NCBI RefSeq assembly: GCF_020085105.1
Contig: NC_058055.1
Location: 21,929,822 to 21,993,821 of the forward strand
DNA length: 64,000 bases
Origin: Siniperca chuatsi
Taxonomy: Eukaryota; Chordata; Actinopteri; Centrarchiformes; Sinipercidae
Reading direction: 5' to 3'
Under the pieces are notes generated by a model. The model made no database searches. It was not told the DNA's origin and worked only from the letters and a program-made list of their open reading frames with translations. Shown here piece by piece: positions 10,001 to 21,100 of this stretch (its first letter is position 1; the number at the start of each line of letters is the position of its first letter). The translations under genes and the position numbers were made by a program.

Positions 10001-13000
10001 CTTTCTGTTGGGTGCAAAGGAAAATAATTTTTATTACTCCCTGGATGTGCAATAACACACACAGTTATAGGAACTATGTGTTTTTAAAAAGAGGAATAAG
10101 TGTGAGCCACAGGCGCTCACATGTCTGGTTGGAGAGATGTTCCATTTGCCTCCAGGAAGGTCTGACGTGATTTCCCCACGTGGGATCATCCGACAGGCCG
10201 CCAGTCTGAGTCTGCCCTGCCTCATGCCTTCACTAGACTGGAAAACCATGGAAATAAATAACCTTCCAGATTAATCACTGTCACATTATTCACTTACTCA
10301 CACAAGGAAACAATGCAATCATTCTGACTGCCAAAAACAACACACACAGCAGAGTTTTGCACTACGTACCTGAAGAAATTAGGACACCATAGGGCTAACT
10401 GTACAGAAGATAGAAGCCTGTCTGGGTCCCTGAGCAGACTTTGATCCTCCACAGTAAACATAAAAGCCTGACAAATACTGGATTTTTGAGGTTGATATCA
10501 ATATTTATATAGTAAATATTTAATCTGATAGCAATAAATCAGCCAATATTCATTTTAACATCCCCACTTAAATAATAAAACATTTTATATGGATCTCTAA
10601 AATTTGGTTGTTAAAGAACTGTGACCAAAATATGTACTGAGCGGGACATTTTACAGTTGAAATACTCATCGGTGCTCTCTGGTGGACAAACTATAATGGA
10701 GAAACAGTTTCTGAATTATCTCAAATATATCTCATTGCTTATTGGTCAAACATCCAGCCATAAGTGACGGTTGAACATGTCTCTCTGAATCCATGGGCAT
10801 TAATCTGCTACAACAGTCTACTCTTCTGGTTTCAGTCTTTCCACAATATTTTTGAACCTGGCTGCAAGGATCTGCTCCCATTCAGCCACAAGAGCATTAC
10901 TGAGGTCAGAGAGTGATGTTGGGTGATAAAGTCTTGTTCACAGTCGGTGTTCCAGTTCATCCCAAAGGTGTTGGATGGGGTTGCGTAGTTTGGGCTTTCC
11001 CCAAACTGTTGCCACAAACGTTAAACTTTTCTTTCATTGGAACAGAGCAACCTTACTCAAAGCATGAACAGCCCCAGACCAAAAGTACACAACATGTCCA
11101 TATACTTTTGGCCATTTAGTGTATATTGTGATATTGATATGAGCCATATTGTTCAGCTCTATTTCAAAATAACTTTTCAATGTGAATATGTGGGGAACAC
11201 CAATTAGTTGCAATTAAAATCAGTGAAAGAAAGAAAAGTATTAACCTGATAAAACCAAGTATCTGTTCACTACGGTTTTCTGGAAGGTGCACACATCAAA
11301 CCAGTAAGCAAAACATGAGATTACTTTGCTAAAACTTAAATTATGTAATTATTCTCTGGGGTGGAAGTGCTATATAATACCCTCTCACCTCATGAGAGCT
11401 CCTCTCCATCACCCTGTGTTGTGCAGCACCTCCAGCAGACACATGTTGGGTCCAGACCTGATACTGCTGTTGTGGGATTCTCCTGTCAGGTTTCACCTGG
11501 ACATAAACACAGTTTTACAATGAGGAGGTCAATCAGGCAGAGACAACAGCAGTGTGGGCAACCATGTAGTGCCAAAATGATTAGTCGATTATTTGATTAG
11601 TCCGTCGATCGACAGAAAACTAATCAACAGTAATTTTCAATGTGAGGATTTGCTCCTTTTTTCTGTTTCAAATCATTGTAAACTGAAAATCTTTACGTTT
11701 TGGACTGTTGGTTGGATAAAGCAATTTAAAGAAATGTGAAATAGTGATGGACATTTTCACTATTTTCTGACACTTTACAGACTGCATGTTTAATCACTTA
11801 ATTGAAAAAAATAACTGACAGATATTCAACATTGAAAATACTGGAATGTGTGTGAAACCAAAGTCATTAAGAGCTCATTTTACCCAAGACAGCCCTTTAC
11901 CCTGATCAATTTTTTGGAGTTAATACTATCTCATTAATACTTCACTGTCGGTCAAAATAACGTTATCTTTACCACTGAGTCTGTCTGTGGCTGATGTCTC
12001 TTCTTGCTGACTTGAACTTGCTGCGCCACACGATGGCGTACTTCGTCTTGAAATCGTCGAAGGCTCTCTTCATTCTCCCTCCTCTTTGCTGCCTGGATCT
12101 CCTCCGTCAGCAAAGCCAGAGCCTAAACCAAGACATGGGAAGACTGTGACTTTGCAGCATCAGCCTCTCCAACCTGCCTGCATTTTCACCTGCGACGCAT
12201 TACTTCTGTTTGGGGTCTTAAGAGACCCCAGCTGTAAAACATGGAATATGGATTTTCATCTCTTCTATATCTGCAATTAGAGCTGCAATGATAATATTAA
12301 ACTAAATATCTTTGGGTTTGGGACTGTTGGTCAGACAAAGCAAGCAATATAAATATGTCAAATTGGGCTTTTGGAAATTGTGGTGGGCATATATTTTTTG
12401 ACAGTTTTTGTTACAAACTAAAATTGATTGAGAAAGTAATTAACAGATTAATCAGTAATAAAAATGACTGTTGGAGTTGTTATCATAAGAGATCTAACAT
12501 AAGCAAAGTCACTATGTAAGATAAATATTTTAGAGGTAGGCCGATATGTCGGCAAATATTTGCTTATTGCACATATAATGGTATCAGTGAATATGTTGGC
12601 CAATAAGTAACAAGAAATGCAGTACAGAAATGCCAAACTCGGATTGAGGTCATTTAGAAAATGTCACCATTACATAGTCTGACCACCAGAGAGCACTGAC
12701 AAGTTTATTTTTACAATGTAAAATGCCCCACTTATTGTGTAGTTTTTATATCTTATATTCTCTATATTGCGTATGTAGTGTGTCACAATTCTTTAACAAA
12801 AAACAAATATTAGGAATCCATATCAACATTGATTGTTTATGTTTTTTTTAAATTACTATAGGCAGATTTGTATGTTGTATGATTTAAAAAAAAATGTAAA
12901 TTTAAGAATATTCGTATCTGTCTCAGAAATCCAGTATCGTTTGGATAGTCAAGACAATGTATAAAACATTCAATATTTATTTATTTGGTGTATTAACAAT

Positions 13001-13427
13001 GCTTTATTGTCATTACCACATATTGTCACCTAGTTTGTGGCAAAGGGAAGGGTTATCACTTTAATACTTATGTACATATTGAGTTCTAATAAAAAATAAT
13101 AATAATTATTATATATAGGGTTAACGTTCAACTTTGCAAAACTCATCACTTCCCAAAACCTGGTCATCACCAGTAACGGTCTCTCAAGAGCCTGATAACA
13201 GCTAGTCAAAGCTTGCTTTGGTCATTAGCGTTACAGTTAAATGCCAAACCCACAGACGGGTGCTCCAGGAAGTCTTGTCCGCCCTCCACCCAGGCTCCCA
13301 CCGCCATCACCGCCTGGTTCCTCTCGGCCAGCACCTTGTTGGCTCTGGAGGCTGGGTGCTCCTTGCTCCGACTGACTGACGCTTTAATCCTGCCGTTTGT
13401 CGCAGGAACAAGCCGGCTGGTACTCAT
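7084..13427 (-). CDS. ccdc15: ccdc15, coiled-coil domain-containing protein 15
   Basis: Ten exons were rebuilt: 13427-13254, 12122-11973, 11496-11389, 10237-10121, 10004-9873, 8796-8677, 8586-8483, 8115-7912, 7388-7240 and 7133-7084. Together they give 1308 nt, or 435 residues, with all phases consistent. Diagnostic matches to human CCDC15 are VLAERNQAVMAVGAWVE near the N-terminus (exon 1), RQSQFLMHRRMYMNIEREQV (exon 7), FIEALRAQMKERL and PPLCCCASSFWDSHPDTCAN (exon 9), and AYAKALHS (exon 10). Exon 5 is strongly acidic and exon 8 is a Glu/Arg/Lys coiled coil with a run of seven Glu codons. The human protein is about twice as long; most of the human middle region is missing here. CCDC15 has been reported at the centriole inner scaffold, and I infer the same role. 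The exon 5 donor (GTTAAT) is weak, and the exon 1 donor (GTGGGT) was chosen to keep frame and alignment. The first ATG was taken as the start. Confidence 0.9.
9072..9185. repeat. Second copy of the TAGAAAAGGTTTCAG unit
   Basis: Repeats the left arm of the 4769-4903 hairpin almost exactly (one mismatch near the end), then continues with ACGTTTCGGCTCCCATCCGG, the reverse complement of the spacer at 4818-4854. Its tail (9120-9182) forms a second, imperfect hairpin. It lies in ccdc15 intron 5. Confidence 0.75.
10480..10725 (-). mobile_element. MITE with CCACCAGAGAGCAC core, inverted copy
   Basis: On the minus strand it reads CCACCAGAGAGCACCGATGA and GTAAAATGTCCCGCTCAGTA, then AT-rich DNA with GATATT repeats. 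The same order appears on the plus strand at 12535-12960. Non-autonomous element in ccdc15 intron 3 (between coding exons 3 and 4). Confidence 0.55.
10745..11127 (-). mobile_element. Internally deleted Tc1/mariner transposon relic
   Basis: Text such as TCAGCCACAAGAGCATTACT, CAGTTCATCCCAAAGGTGTT, TTCCCCAAACTGTTGCCACA and a right end TATACTTTTGGCCATTTAGT follows the reverse strand of a common fish Tc1 transposase gene, but a block is missing between GATGGGGTTG and the CCCCAAACTG part. The reading frame is broken. It lies in ccdc15 intron 3. Confidence 0.75.
11566..11822 (+). mobile_element. hAT-like MITE, copy B
   Basis: Carries GATTAGTCGATTATTTGATT, GTCGATCGACAGAAAACTAA, TTTTGGACTGTTGGTTGGAT, TGATGGACATTTTCACTATT and a final TTAATCACTTAATTG, in the same order as copies at 2600, 12279, 19525 and 20790. 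Intron 2 of ccdc15. Confidence 0.65.
12279..12465 (+). mobile_element. hAT-like MITE, copy C (internally deleted)
   Basis: Starts with the terminal motif TAGAGCTGCAATGAT and keeps TTTGGGTTTGGGACTGTTGG and GATTAATCAG at the far end. It is shorter than copies A, B and E. Lies in ccdc15 intron 1. Confidence 0.6.
12535..12960 (+). mobile_element. MITE with CCACCAGAGAGCAC core, plus copy
   Basis: Begins AGGTAGGCCGATATGTCGGC and contains CACCATTACATAGTCTGACC, CCACCAGAGAGCACTGACAA and GTAAAATGCCCCACTTATTG. The opposite-strand partner is at 10480-10725. Ends are approximate. ccdc15 intron 1. Confidence 0.6.
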
Positions 13428-15108
13428 TGGTAACGTTAGCTTCGTTAGCCAAGCTAACGTACGGTGATGCTAACTCACTGCTTAAGATATCTTCTCGGTT
13501 TACCGTTGGCGAGGTTATACATTGATGTAACGTTGTAACGGGTTTGTCGACTGTATTATTCAAGATATTCGCCAACCAGAACAAGAGAAACAAAGAAAAA
13601 TCCCTGTAACGTTTGTCTAAGCACAACAAACACCAACAGATTAGTTTGAGTTTCGCTCACTTAATCTTCTTTTACTTTCTGGCGTTTGCCAAACAGCTCA
13701 CTGGCGCATTACTGCCCCCACCTGGCCAGGAGGCGACATCGTGAAAGTGCATCGTGCCTAAACACGAAGAAAGGGAGAGACTTTCTACATCCATCCTTAA
13801 ATACATTTAAGGAAAAAAGGGAAATGTTTTAATCATACTGAATATTACTTATAATGATACAAATGTGGCTTCAATAATTCTAATCACACCAGCTTCTCTC
13901 ATAAGCAGCAGGCAGTTTAATGAGCAAATAGTACAGTTCATTCAGATTTACTTTATTTCTTGTTTTTGGTAGTCTTTGTTATGTCTGGTCTTGACTTTGA
14001 TCAGTCTGTCTGCACTGTAAATAAGATGCCCTGGACAGTTTTGACTGGTGAGCGCCTGAGCTGTTTGGTCACCTTAACACAGTGGCAATGCAAACTTGTA
14101 AGAACTACTATGGAAGTCTCAAAAGATGGCTAAAACCCTCAGTCAGCTGCAGACAAATTGTTGTATCTCAGGCTCTGACCTGTACCTACAAATTCTTCAA
14201 AGTCACAATGAATTGTTTCAGCTTTACCGTCCTACTCTGGAGTACTTGTTGCCACAATAACATCACTGTATGCACTGCTGACTGGAGATCAGTGGGAGCA
14301 TGAACAGGAACACATACTAAAAGATGTATGTATACTGATAAAATGCTTTCTATTCTTATGCTAACCAGAGGCAGGATCTTCTGAATGTGGGTCATTCTAA
14401 AAGGCAAGAGAGTATAGTGCGGAGGAAACTTCATTTCATATTTATTCTTTTTTTTTTTAGTACAAGACTAAGAGCCTGGGGATGTCATTCGTTTTGCAGG
14501 TATTTGGTCCACAGTTCAAAATTTTAACCAGCTGGTGGCGCTATATGAAAAGTCAGGGGATTGAAGTTGATACAGTTCATCCTGAGGTGACCAAGAATAC
14601 CTGTACTGAATTTCATAGCAATCCATTTAATATTTGACATTTCACTCTGGACCAAAGCGGTGGACCGACCGACTGACTGACATGGCCAAAAATGCATCTC
14701 AGGAATGGGGGGGGGGGTGTTAACACAAGATGCAATATTAATTTCAAGTTTTTTTGCCTTGTTGAACTGTTTTCACATGAACCCTTTTGTGTGTCTCCTT
14801 GTTCATTATCTCACCTGACAACGTGCCAACCTGTAATTTTGGAAGTAAACATTTACGTAGTGAAAAGAGGGGAGCGGTTTACAGAGGTATTTATGATGCA
14901 GGTACGCTGTAGTTCCGCCTCAGTATGCATTTGATTAATTCATAAATTCATAAATCATAAATTAGAACAGCAAAATGGTACATGCCAATTATAATTCCCC
15001 TCTCTTTGGAAACTAATGGGACCTCTTATTGATGGACAGACAACAATATAAATGACGTAAATGTTTTAACTACTGACATTCAAACAAAGACTTTCTTTAC
15101 TTAAATTC
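13428..15108. other. Spacer between ccdc15 5' end and psmg1 3' end
   Basis: The first ~300 bases are the ccdc15 upstream region with several GTTAGC/GCTAAC motifs. A CTCF-like motif lies at 13710-13728. A dispersed repeat occupies 14505-14700. The rest is AT-rich with no frame I can support. The two genes are head-to-tail on the minus strand. Confidence 0.55.
14505..14700. repeat. Dispersed repeat with CTGGTGGCGCTAGA-like core, copy 2
   Basis: Holds GCTGGTGGCGCTATATGAAA, GTCAGGGGATTGAAGTTGAT, CAATCCATTTAATATTTGAC, TTTCACTCTGGACCAAAG and the (GACC/GACT) run near 14660. Same order as the copies at 6825, 44690 and 56700. Confidence 0.65.
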
Positions 15109-15114
15109 TTTATT
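15109..15114 (-). terminator. psmg1 poly(A) signal
   Basis: AATAAA on the minus strand about 70 nt after the psmg1 stop codon at 15186, which gives a short 3' UTR. No other hexamer is closer. Confidence 0.65.
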
Positions 15115-15185
15115 AAAAAATGACAGTATTTTACCACAGGAAAATAGAATTAAATTGCACTGCGTAGTGTGCAACATGGCCATTT

Positions 15186-18100
15186 TCAGATATACAGATT
15201 ACTCTGAATGTTGGTCGTTCTGACAAACTTGCGGAGGACATCTGTTCTCGGAGACGGGTCCAACTGAGGACAGAAAGAGAAAAGCAGGGGATTAAAATGT
15301 TAAAAATGAGGAGAACAGGGAAACACTTCAGATGCATTTTAGGAGTGATTTAACAAGCCCTCGTTCACTTCCCCGTTGCCATGTTGAGTGACGTTCAAAT
15401 ACTCAAGTGGACTTCTGTGAGATCAAGTGAACTTCGATGCAGAGGCAAGCCTTACCTTCTGTACTACCCAGCGTATACATTATGTGGCTGCAAGAACATG
15501 CATCAATTTACTTTATTCTACATTGTGTTTTTGTTTTTGAGCTTTAAACCTTTCTAACTTTGTTCAGAAAACTGTGATATAAATACAATTTAGTTTGATC
15601 ATATTGAAGACACTGATAAACTCGTCTGATGATCTCATACTGGAATCATTCGCTGAAAAAAAAAAAAAAACGCAGCCTCCTCATTGACATTAATTGATAC
15701 ATGAGACGAAGTAACTGCAATGCAAAGGCAGAAAGGCAAGCAGCTGTTTCAAGATTCATCATCCAATAATATTTGTGGAGTCTGCAGATAAGAGCAGCAC
15801 TGTTCCATTAGAAATCTTCCCCTCGCTCATTAAGTGGCCACCCGTGTGGCGCCACATAATATCAAGTGCCGAGGGGAAGTTAAGGTGAGCTGAGATGTGG
15901 AAGGAGCTATTTGGGACGCCCCGGGTCTTGACAGTCTCTCACGATGCATTTAGGCAAGAAACATCCAATCACACAGCTTAAAATTCTGTGCTGTTACATT
16001 GTTGAGAAAACTGAAAACACAAACTGCAGCCTTAAGTAATTCACTTTTGCATTCTGGGTTAATTTTGGCAGAATTCAGCAACTCTAGTGCCATATTTTGT
16101 TAACAAATTCTACAAGGAAGCGTTTTAACTTGGCTACATCTGTGCCTCCAACTGGCTTCCTCTCCATGGCAACTGTGGTCGAGGCTCATGGGCATTGTAG
16201 TAGAGACATCCAGTATACCAAAATGACGAACAAATCATGATTTCTCAGAAGAAAAAAAACCTTAAATAATTAAAACCTATATGATCGTTACATTATCCGA
16301 GAGAGTCCCGTGTTTCTATGTTTAGTAGCATTGAGGATATCGTTAATGGGAATACAGAATGGATTAAAACACTCCTCCAACTTCACAACTCTATTCCCAT
16401 CAGCTGACAAAACCTGCAGTAACATCATCGACTGGAGTGCGGCTGGAAGTGCAACTTATGTACGTCTTCTGATTTCGAAAGCCTCCTCAGATATAAAAAG
16501 AAAAGCAGCTCACCTGTATGGACTTGCCAAGCTTGGTTAGTGCAGGCTTGTAGGTCTCCATGGTGACAGAGTCAGGGCCGATGATATCACTGTAACACTG
16601 GTAAACAACAGTGGCGATGCGGTGGACCTCGCAGTGGTTTAGTACTGATGAAACAGCACAAAGAAAAAGAAGGTTATCAGACGACTACACAATGAAACAA
16701 TCAGAACCAAAGAAGACTGGACAGTTTGACTGTCAACTTCTTTATCCTGATGATACATCTGTTTGTTTGGACTTTCAGTGTCTGTAAGTGCACCGGCACC
16801 AAAACGACCAAATCAGGATGCAAAACTATGTGAGCTCAGCGAGTGGAGAGGAGCCTAATGGCACTACATTTCATTCAGTTGGCAGATGCTTTTGTCAAAA
16901 CGGACTCACAGTCAACAGTTGTCAATCTGATATCAAACACTGTCAGAGGCGACTTACCAGAAGTTTGTCATTATTACCATAATTATTAAATATAAACACC
17001 ACAATTTCATGAATCAATTTATTATTAATTATTATTGATTAATGTTTGTTTTTCTTATAAACATTAGGTATGCTTACTTAGAGGCTGACTTTTCCCAATT
17101 CATACAGAAACAAGATAAGTTTGTGATAATGCTTAGTACAAACTTATGATAGTGCTTAGTACAAATGTATGTTGTTCAATACTATGTAGACCGCAAATGC
17201 AACTGCACACATTGCAACTTTACATTTAACAATTGGAGCCTAACTTCACAACTTATTAACATAAACACATTAGCTAGAATCAACAGCACTCCGATTTACA
17301 ATGGTGCACCTGAAACCAAAACGTCTCTTTATAAACTTAAAAGAAAGGTCGACCTGGAGCACAGAGAGTCTCAAGAAAGGTGGACAATTGATTTTTTTAA
17401 ATTTTTTTTACTTTTGATGGGTTTAATGTGAATGCTTCCCATCTCATCTGCAGGAAGAAAGCTGCCATTTTCCAAATCTCAATAATAATATGGTAATGCC
17501 ACCTAAGTATGACAGACGAGAGAAAGGAGAAGGAAAGCCGAGTCGTGCAGCTTTAATGTGTCTATAGTTTTTTTTGTGCGTGTGTTTGCAAATGTGAGAG
17601 AGGACAAGTGAAAAACCTGGCTTGACCCCACGTAATGTGAGTTTGAGACACCTGAATTAGGAAAATTCTAAGTAACAGTATTTGTACCTGCAGCTGGAAG
17701 TCCAGTAACTATGTTGGGTTGCTGCAGTGGCTGGCAGACAGGCTGATCACTGAAAGCACTGGTGTGTAGAGAGCGCAGGAAGGGAGCGGAGCTACAGCAC
17801 AGATAGTCGGCTGTTTTGTACTCAGCCACAGAGCTATCTGACAGCACAGTCACATTCAGCTCTCTGTGCTGCAGACAGTCAAAAACCTACAACAGACAGA
17901 GAAACACACAGTCATCCCAACACAACCTCGCCTTTACCGTGTTGATCACCTTGAAAAATACCTCCATGTTTGAGTTTGATCATTGTAATCTAACTATGTG
18001 GTAAACAATGCTTGAAGTGAGCCAGTAGACAAATAACTACTGTACATTCATTCACCACATTTCTAATACTGGGTAGGACACCCCCTTTGCTCCCAGAACA

Positions 18101-21100
18101 GCCTGCATTCTTCATGGCATTGATTCAACAAGGTGCTCGAAACATTCCTTAAAGATCCTGGTCCATGTTGACATGATAGCGTCACACAGTTGCTGCAGAT
18201 TTGTCGACTGCACATTAACACCTCCTGTTCCCCCACATCCCAAAGGTGCTCTGTTGAATTGAGATCAGGTGAGTGTGGCCATCTCTCATTAACAAATCGT
18301 TTTCACCCACAGAAGTGCAGATCACTGGGTGTTTTTTTCTTTTCCTCCACCATTGTCTGTGAACGCTCAAGACTGTGCGTGAAAATCTCAGGAGATCAGC
18401 AGTTTCTGAGATACTCAAACCACCCTGTCTGCTGGTCTCATCCAACCACCGCATCTCACTCCACTGTCAAAGTCACTTAGATCACATTTCTTCCACATTC
18501 TGATGTTTGGTCTGAACAGCAACTGAACCTCTTTGCCATGGTTGCATGCTTTTATGCATTGAGTTGCTGCCACATGATTAGATGATTAGATATTTGCATT
18601 AACGTACACGTGTACCTAATGAAGTGGCCACTGAGTGTATATATAATGACAAAGAGTTAGGTTTTTGACAGTGAATTAGTGTGAGCGACACTAACAATTA
18701 TGTACAGGACAATATTTCTATGTATATTATAATCGTGTTATATGCTCCTTTTTTTAACCAACAGACTTTGAGCTGATATATTCCAATAAGGTCCTCCTGT
18801 TGCTACATTGTTGTGCTTCTTGAATGTAAGAAAACAAACTCTGTGGATGGCTGAAAATCTGCTATCAATTTGCTATCTGTTGTTTACATAATTTAAATCA
18901 CAGTGCCATCCAACTGATTTTATTGTATAAACGTACCTTTTCTGTCCACTGAAAAAGCTGGTCTTCTGCAATGTAGCAAGTCACTTGGCATATCAAAACC
19001 TTCAGGGAAAGGAATGCAAGAGCTATTTTATGTAACATTTGTGGATTAGACACACTTATACAAACATACAAGTGTAACTCAAAGACAGGAAGGACTGATA
19101 ATACTGATGGATGACAAATTAAAGGAAAAACCAACATATAGAGCTCTTTTTTTTCATGACAGCACTACTACAAGCTCAACCATCGCTGGAACAGTTTGGT
19201 CTTTTCCTGACCTTGAAATTTGCTTTGCCTGTCTGTGTGATATTTTCATGCACAGCACATCGCGCAAAGGTAGGAGAGATCCAAACAGGTTGGAGTTTTT
19301 TTCAACCGAAGCAGTACAAAGAGAGGTGTTGTATTTTTGTGAAAATTGGGTCTGGCTACGATGAGGATATACAGTATATGTGATTCTGTCAACACGGGCA
19401 AACTCAATACTTGGGAGGAAATGCACCACAACTATGGAATAATGCCAAAAATTTAAATAAACAATGTTCATTAAAACACTCTCAGACCAGCGGCATGTCC
19501 TGTGGGTAAGACTCATACCATACTAGGGCTGCAACCAATGATTTTTTCCCCATTATTGATTAATCAGCAGATTATTGTCTCAATTCATTGTTTGCTATAT
19601 GTAACATCAAAAAAACTGTGATGTAAGATAAAGAACAGCAGCGAATTCTGACATTTGAGAACCTGAACCCATCAAATGTTTGGCATTTTTGCTTGACTAA
19701 ATTGATTATTAAAATAGTCGCCTAACCAATGCAGCTCTATACCATACATACTCTAACCCCAACATAGCCCCTTCGTGTCTGACCTTTGTTGCATATAATT
19801 TTCCCTCTTGCTGTCCCCCTTCATGTTCGGTCACCTCTCTACGGGCTTGTCACTATGTTTATCTTGATTAAATCACATGCAAACGACACCAGGCTGATAG
19901 AAAATAACCACACAAGCCTCTACACACATCAGACTGGTCGGTTATAACTCTGTTTTCTGACAGTTTATGTAAGAGACGCCGGATTAGCAGGGCTCATTAA
20001 TCCTGTGTGTCATGGCCTACTTTCCAACTTTTGTAGCTGAAGTGGGGTTTCATGTTTTATTCTTGACATTCTTGTCATTGGAAGCATCTGCATTCTTTAT
20101 ATTTCTCCAGATTATTTAGATTTTTCCTTTAATTTGTCACCTGTTTGTAGCTTGACAATGAACTAAGCATAGCCATTATAATGTGCTTTTAATAAGAGTA
20201 AACATTTCAAACAGCACTTAAGAAAAATGAAATAGAAGATCAGGAGCAAACTCAATAAATTGAATGATTATTGAATTTACAACACTCAGGCGCTTTCTGC
20301 GGCATTAATCAAATAGCAGACACATTCTGAAGAGTTGCTCTCAGCTACTTTGCTCAGTGTGTCACTCACTGATGGGTTGTCCTTGTGTCTGTAGAAAACA
20401 CATGCTGACTCCTCACTGGTTTGTCCAGTTACAGCCCGGCTCCTCTCGTTCCACACTGATGCATGACCAACTGCATCCCAGTTTGCAGAGGTGAGAACGT
20501 ACACTGACAGAAACCCTGTGAAGACAGATCCTCTCAGTATTCAACAACAGCTCACATGTGACACAAGTTTCCCTATTACACTTTTTTTTATTTGACACGG
20601 TGACACTATCAGGTGCATATATATGTATATATATATTTTATATTTATATATAATTTTGTGTTTTAATTAATTACTGTTTGCTGTATCCGTCAGGCGATCA
20701 CATATTATCTGTGAGGACACAGACAGACATTTTAAAATTATAGACCTTTCCTCACAGTGGACACTGGGACAGGCGTAACTACTATCATTTAGAGCTGAAA
20801 CAATTAACTGATTAGTCGAACGACGTATTGCCAAATGTATTGCCAACTATTTTGATGATTGATTAAGTCTTTAATTTTTAACAAAAATGCCAAACTTTCA
20901 TTGGTTTCAGCTTCTCAACTGATAGGATTTTCTGCTTTTCTTTGGCGTATGTGATGGTAAACTGAACATGTTTGGGTTTTAGACTGTTAGTCAGACAAAA
21001 CAAGCTATGTGAAGACATCATCTTGTGCTTTACCAAATTGTGATGGACATTTTTCACTATTTTCTGACATCTTATAGACAAAACAATCTATACATTAACT

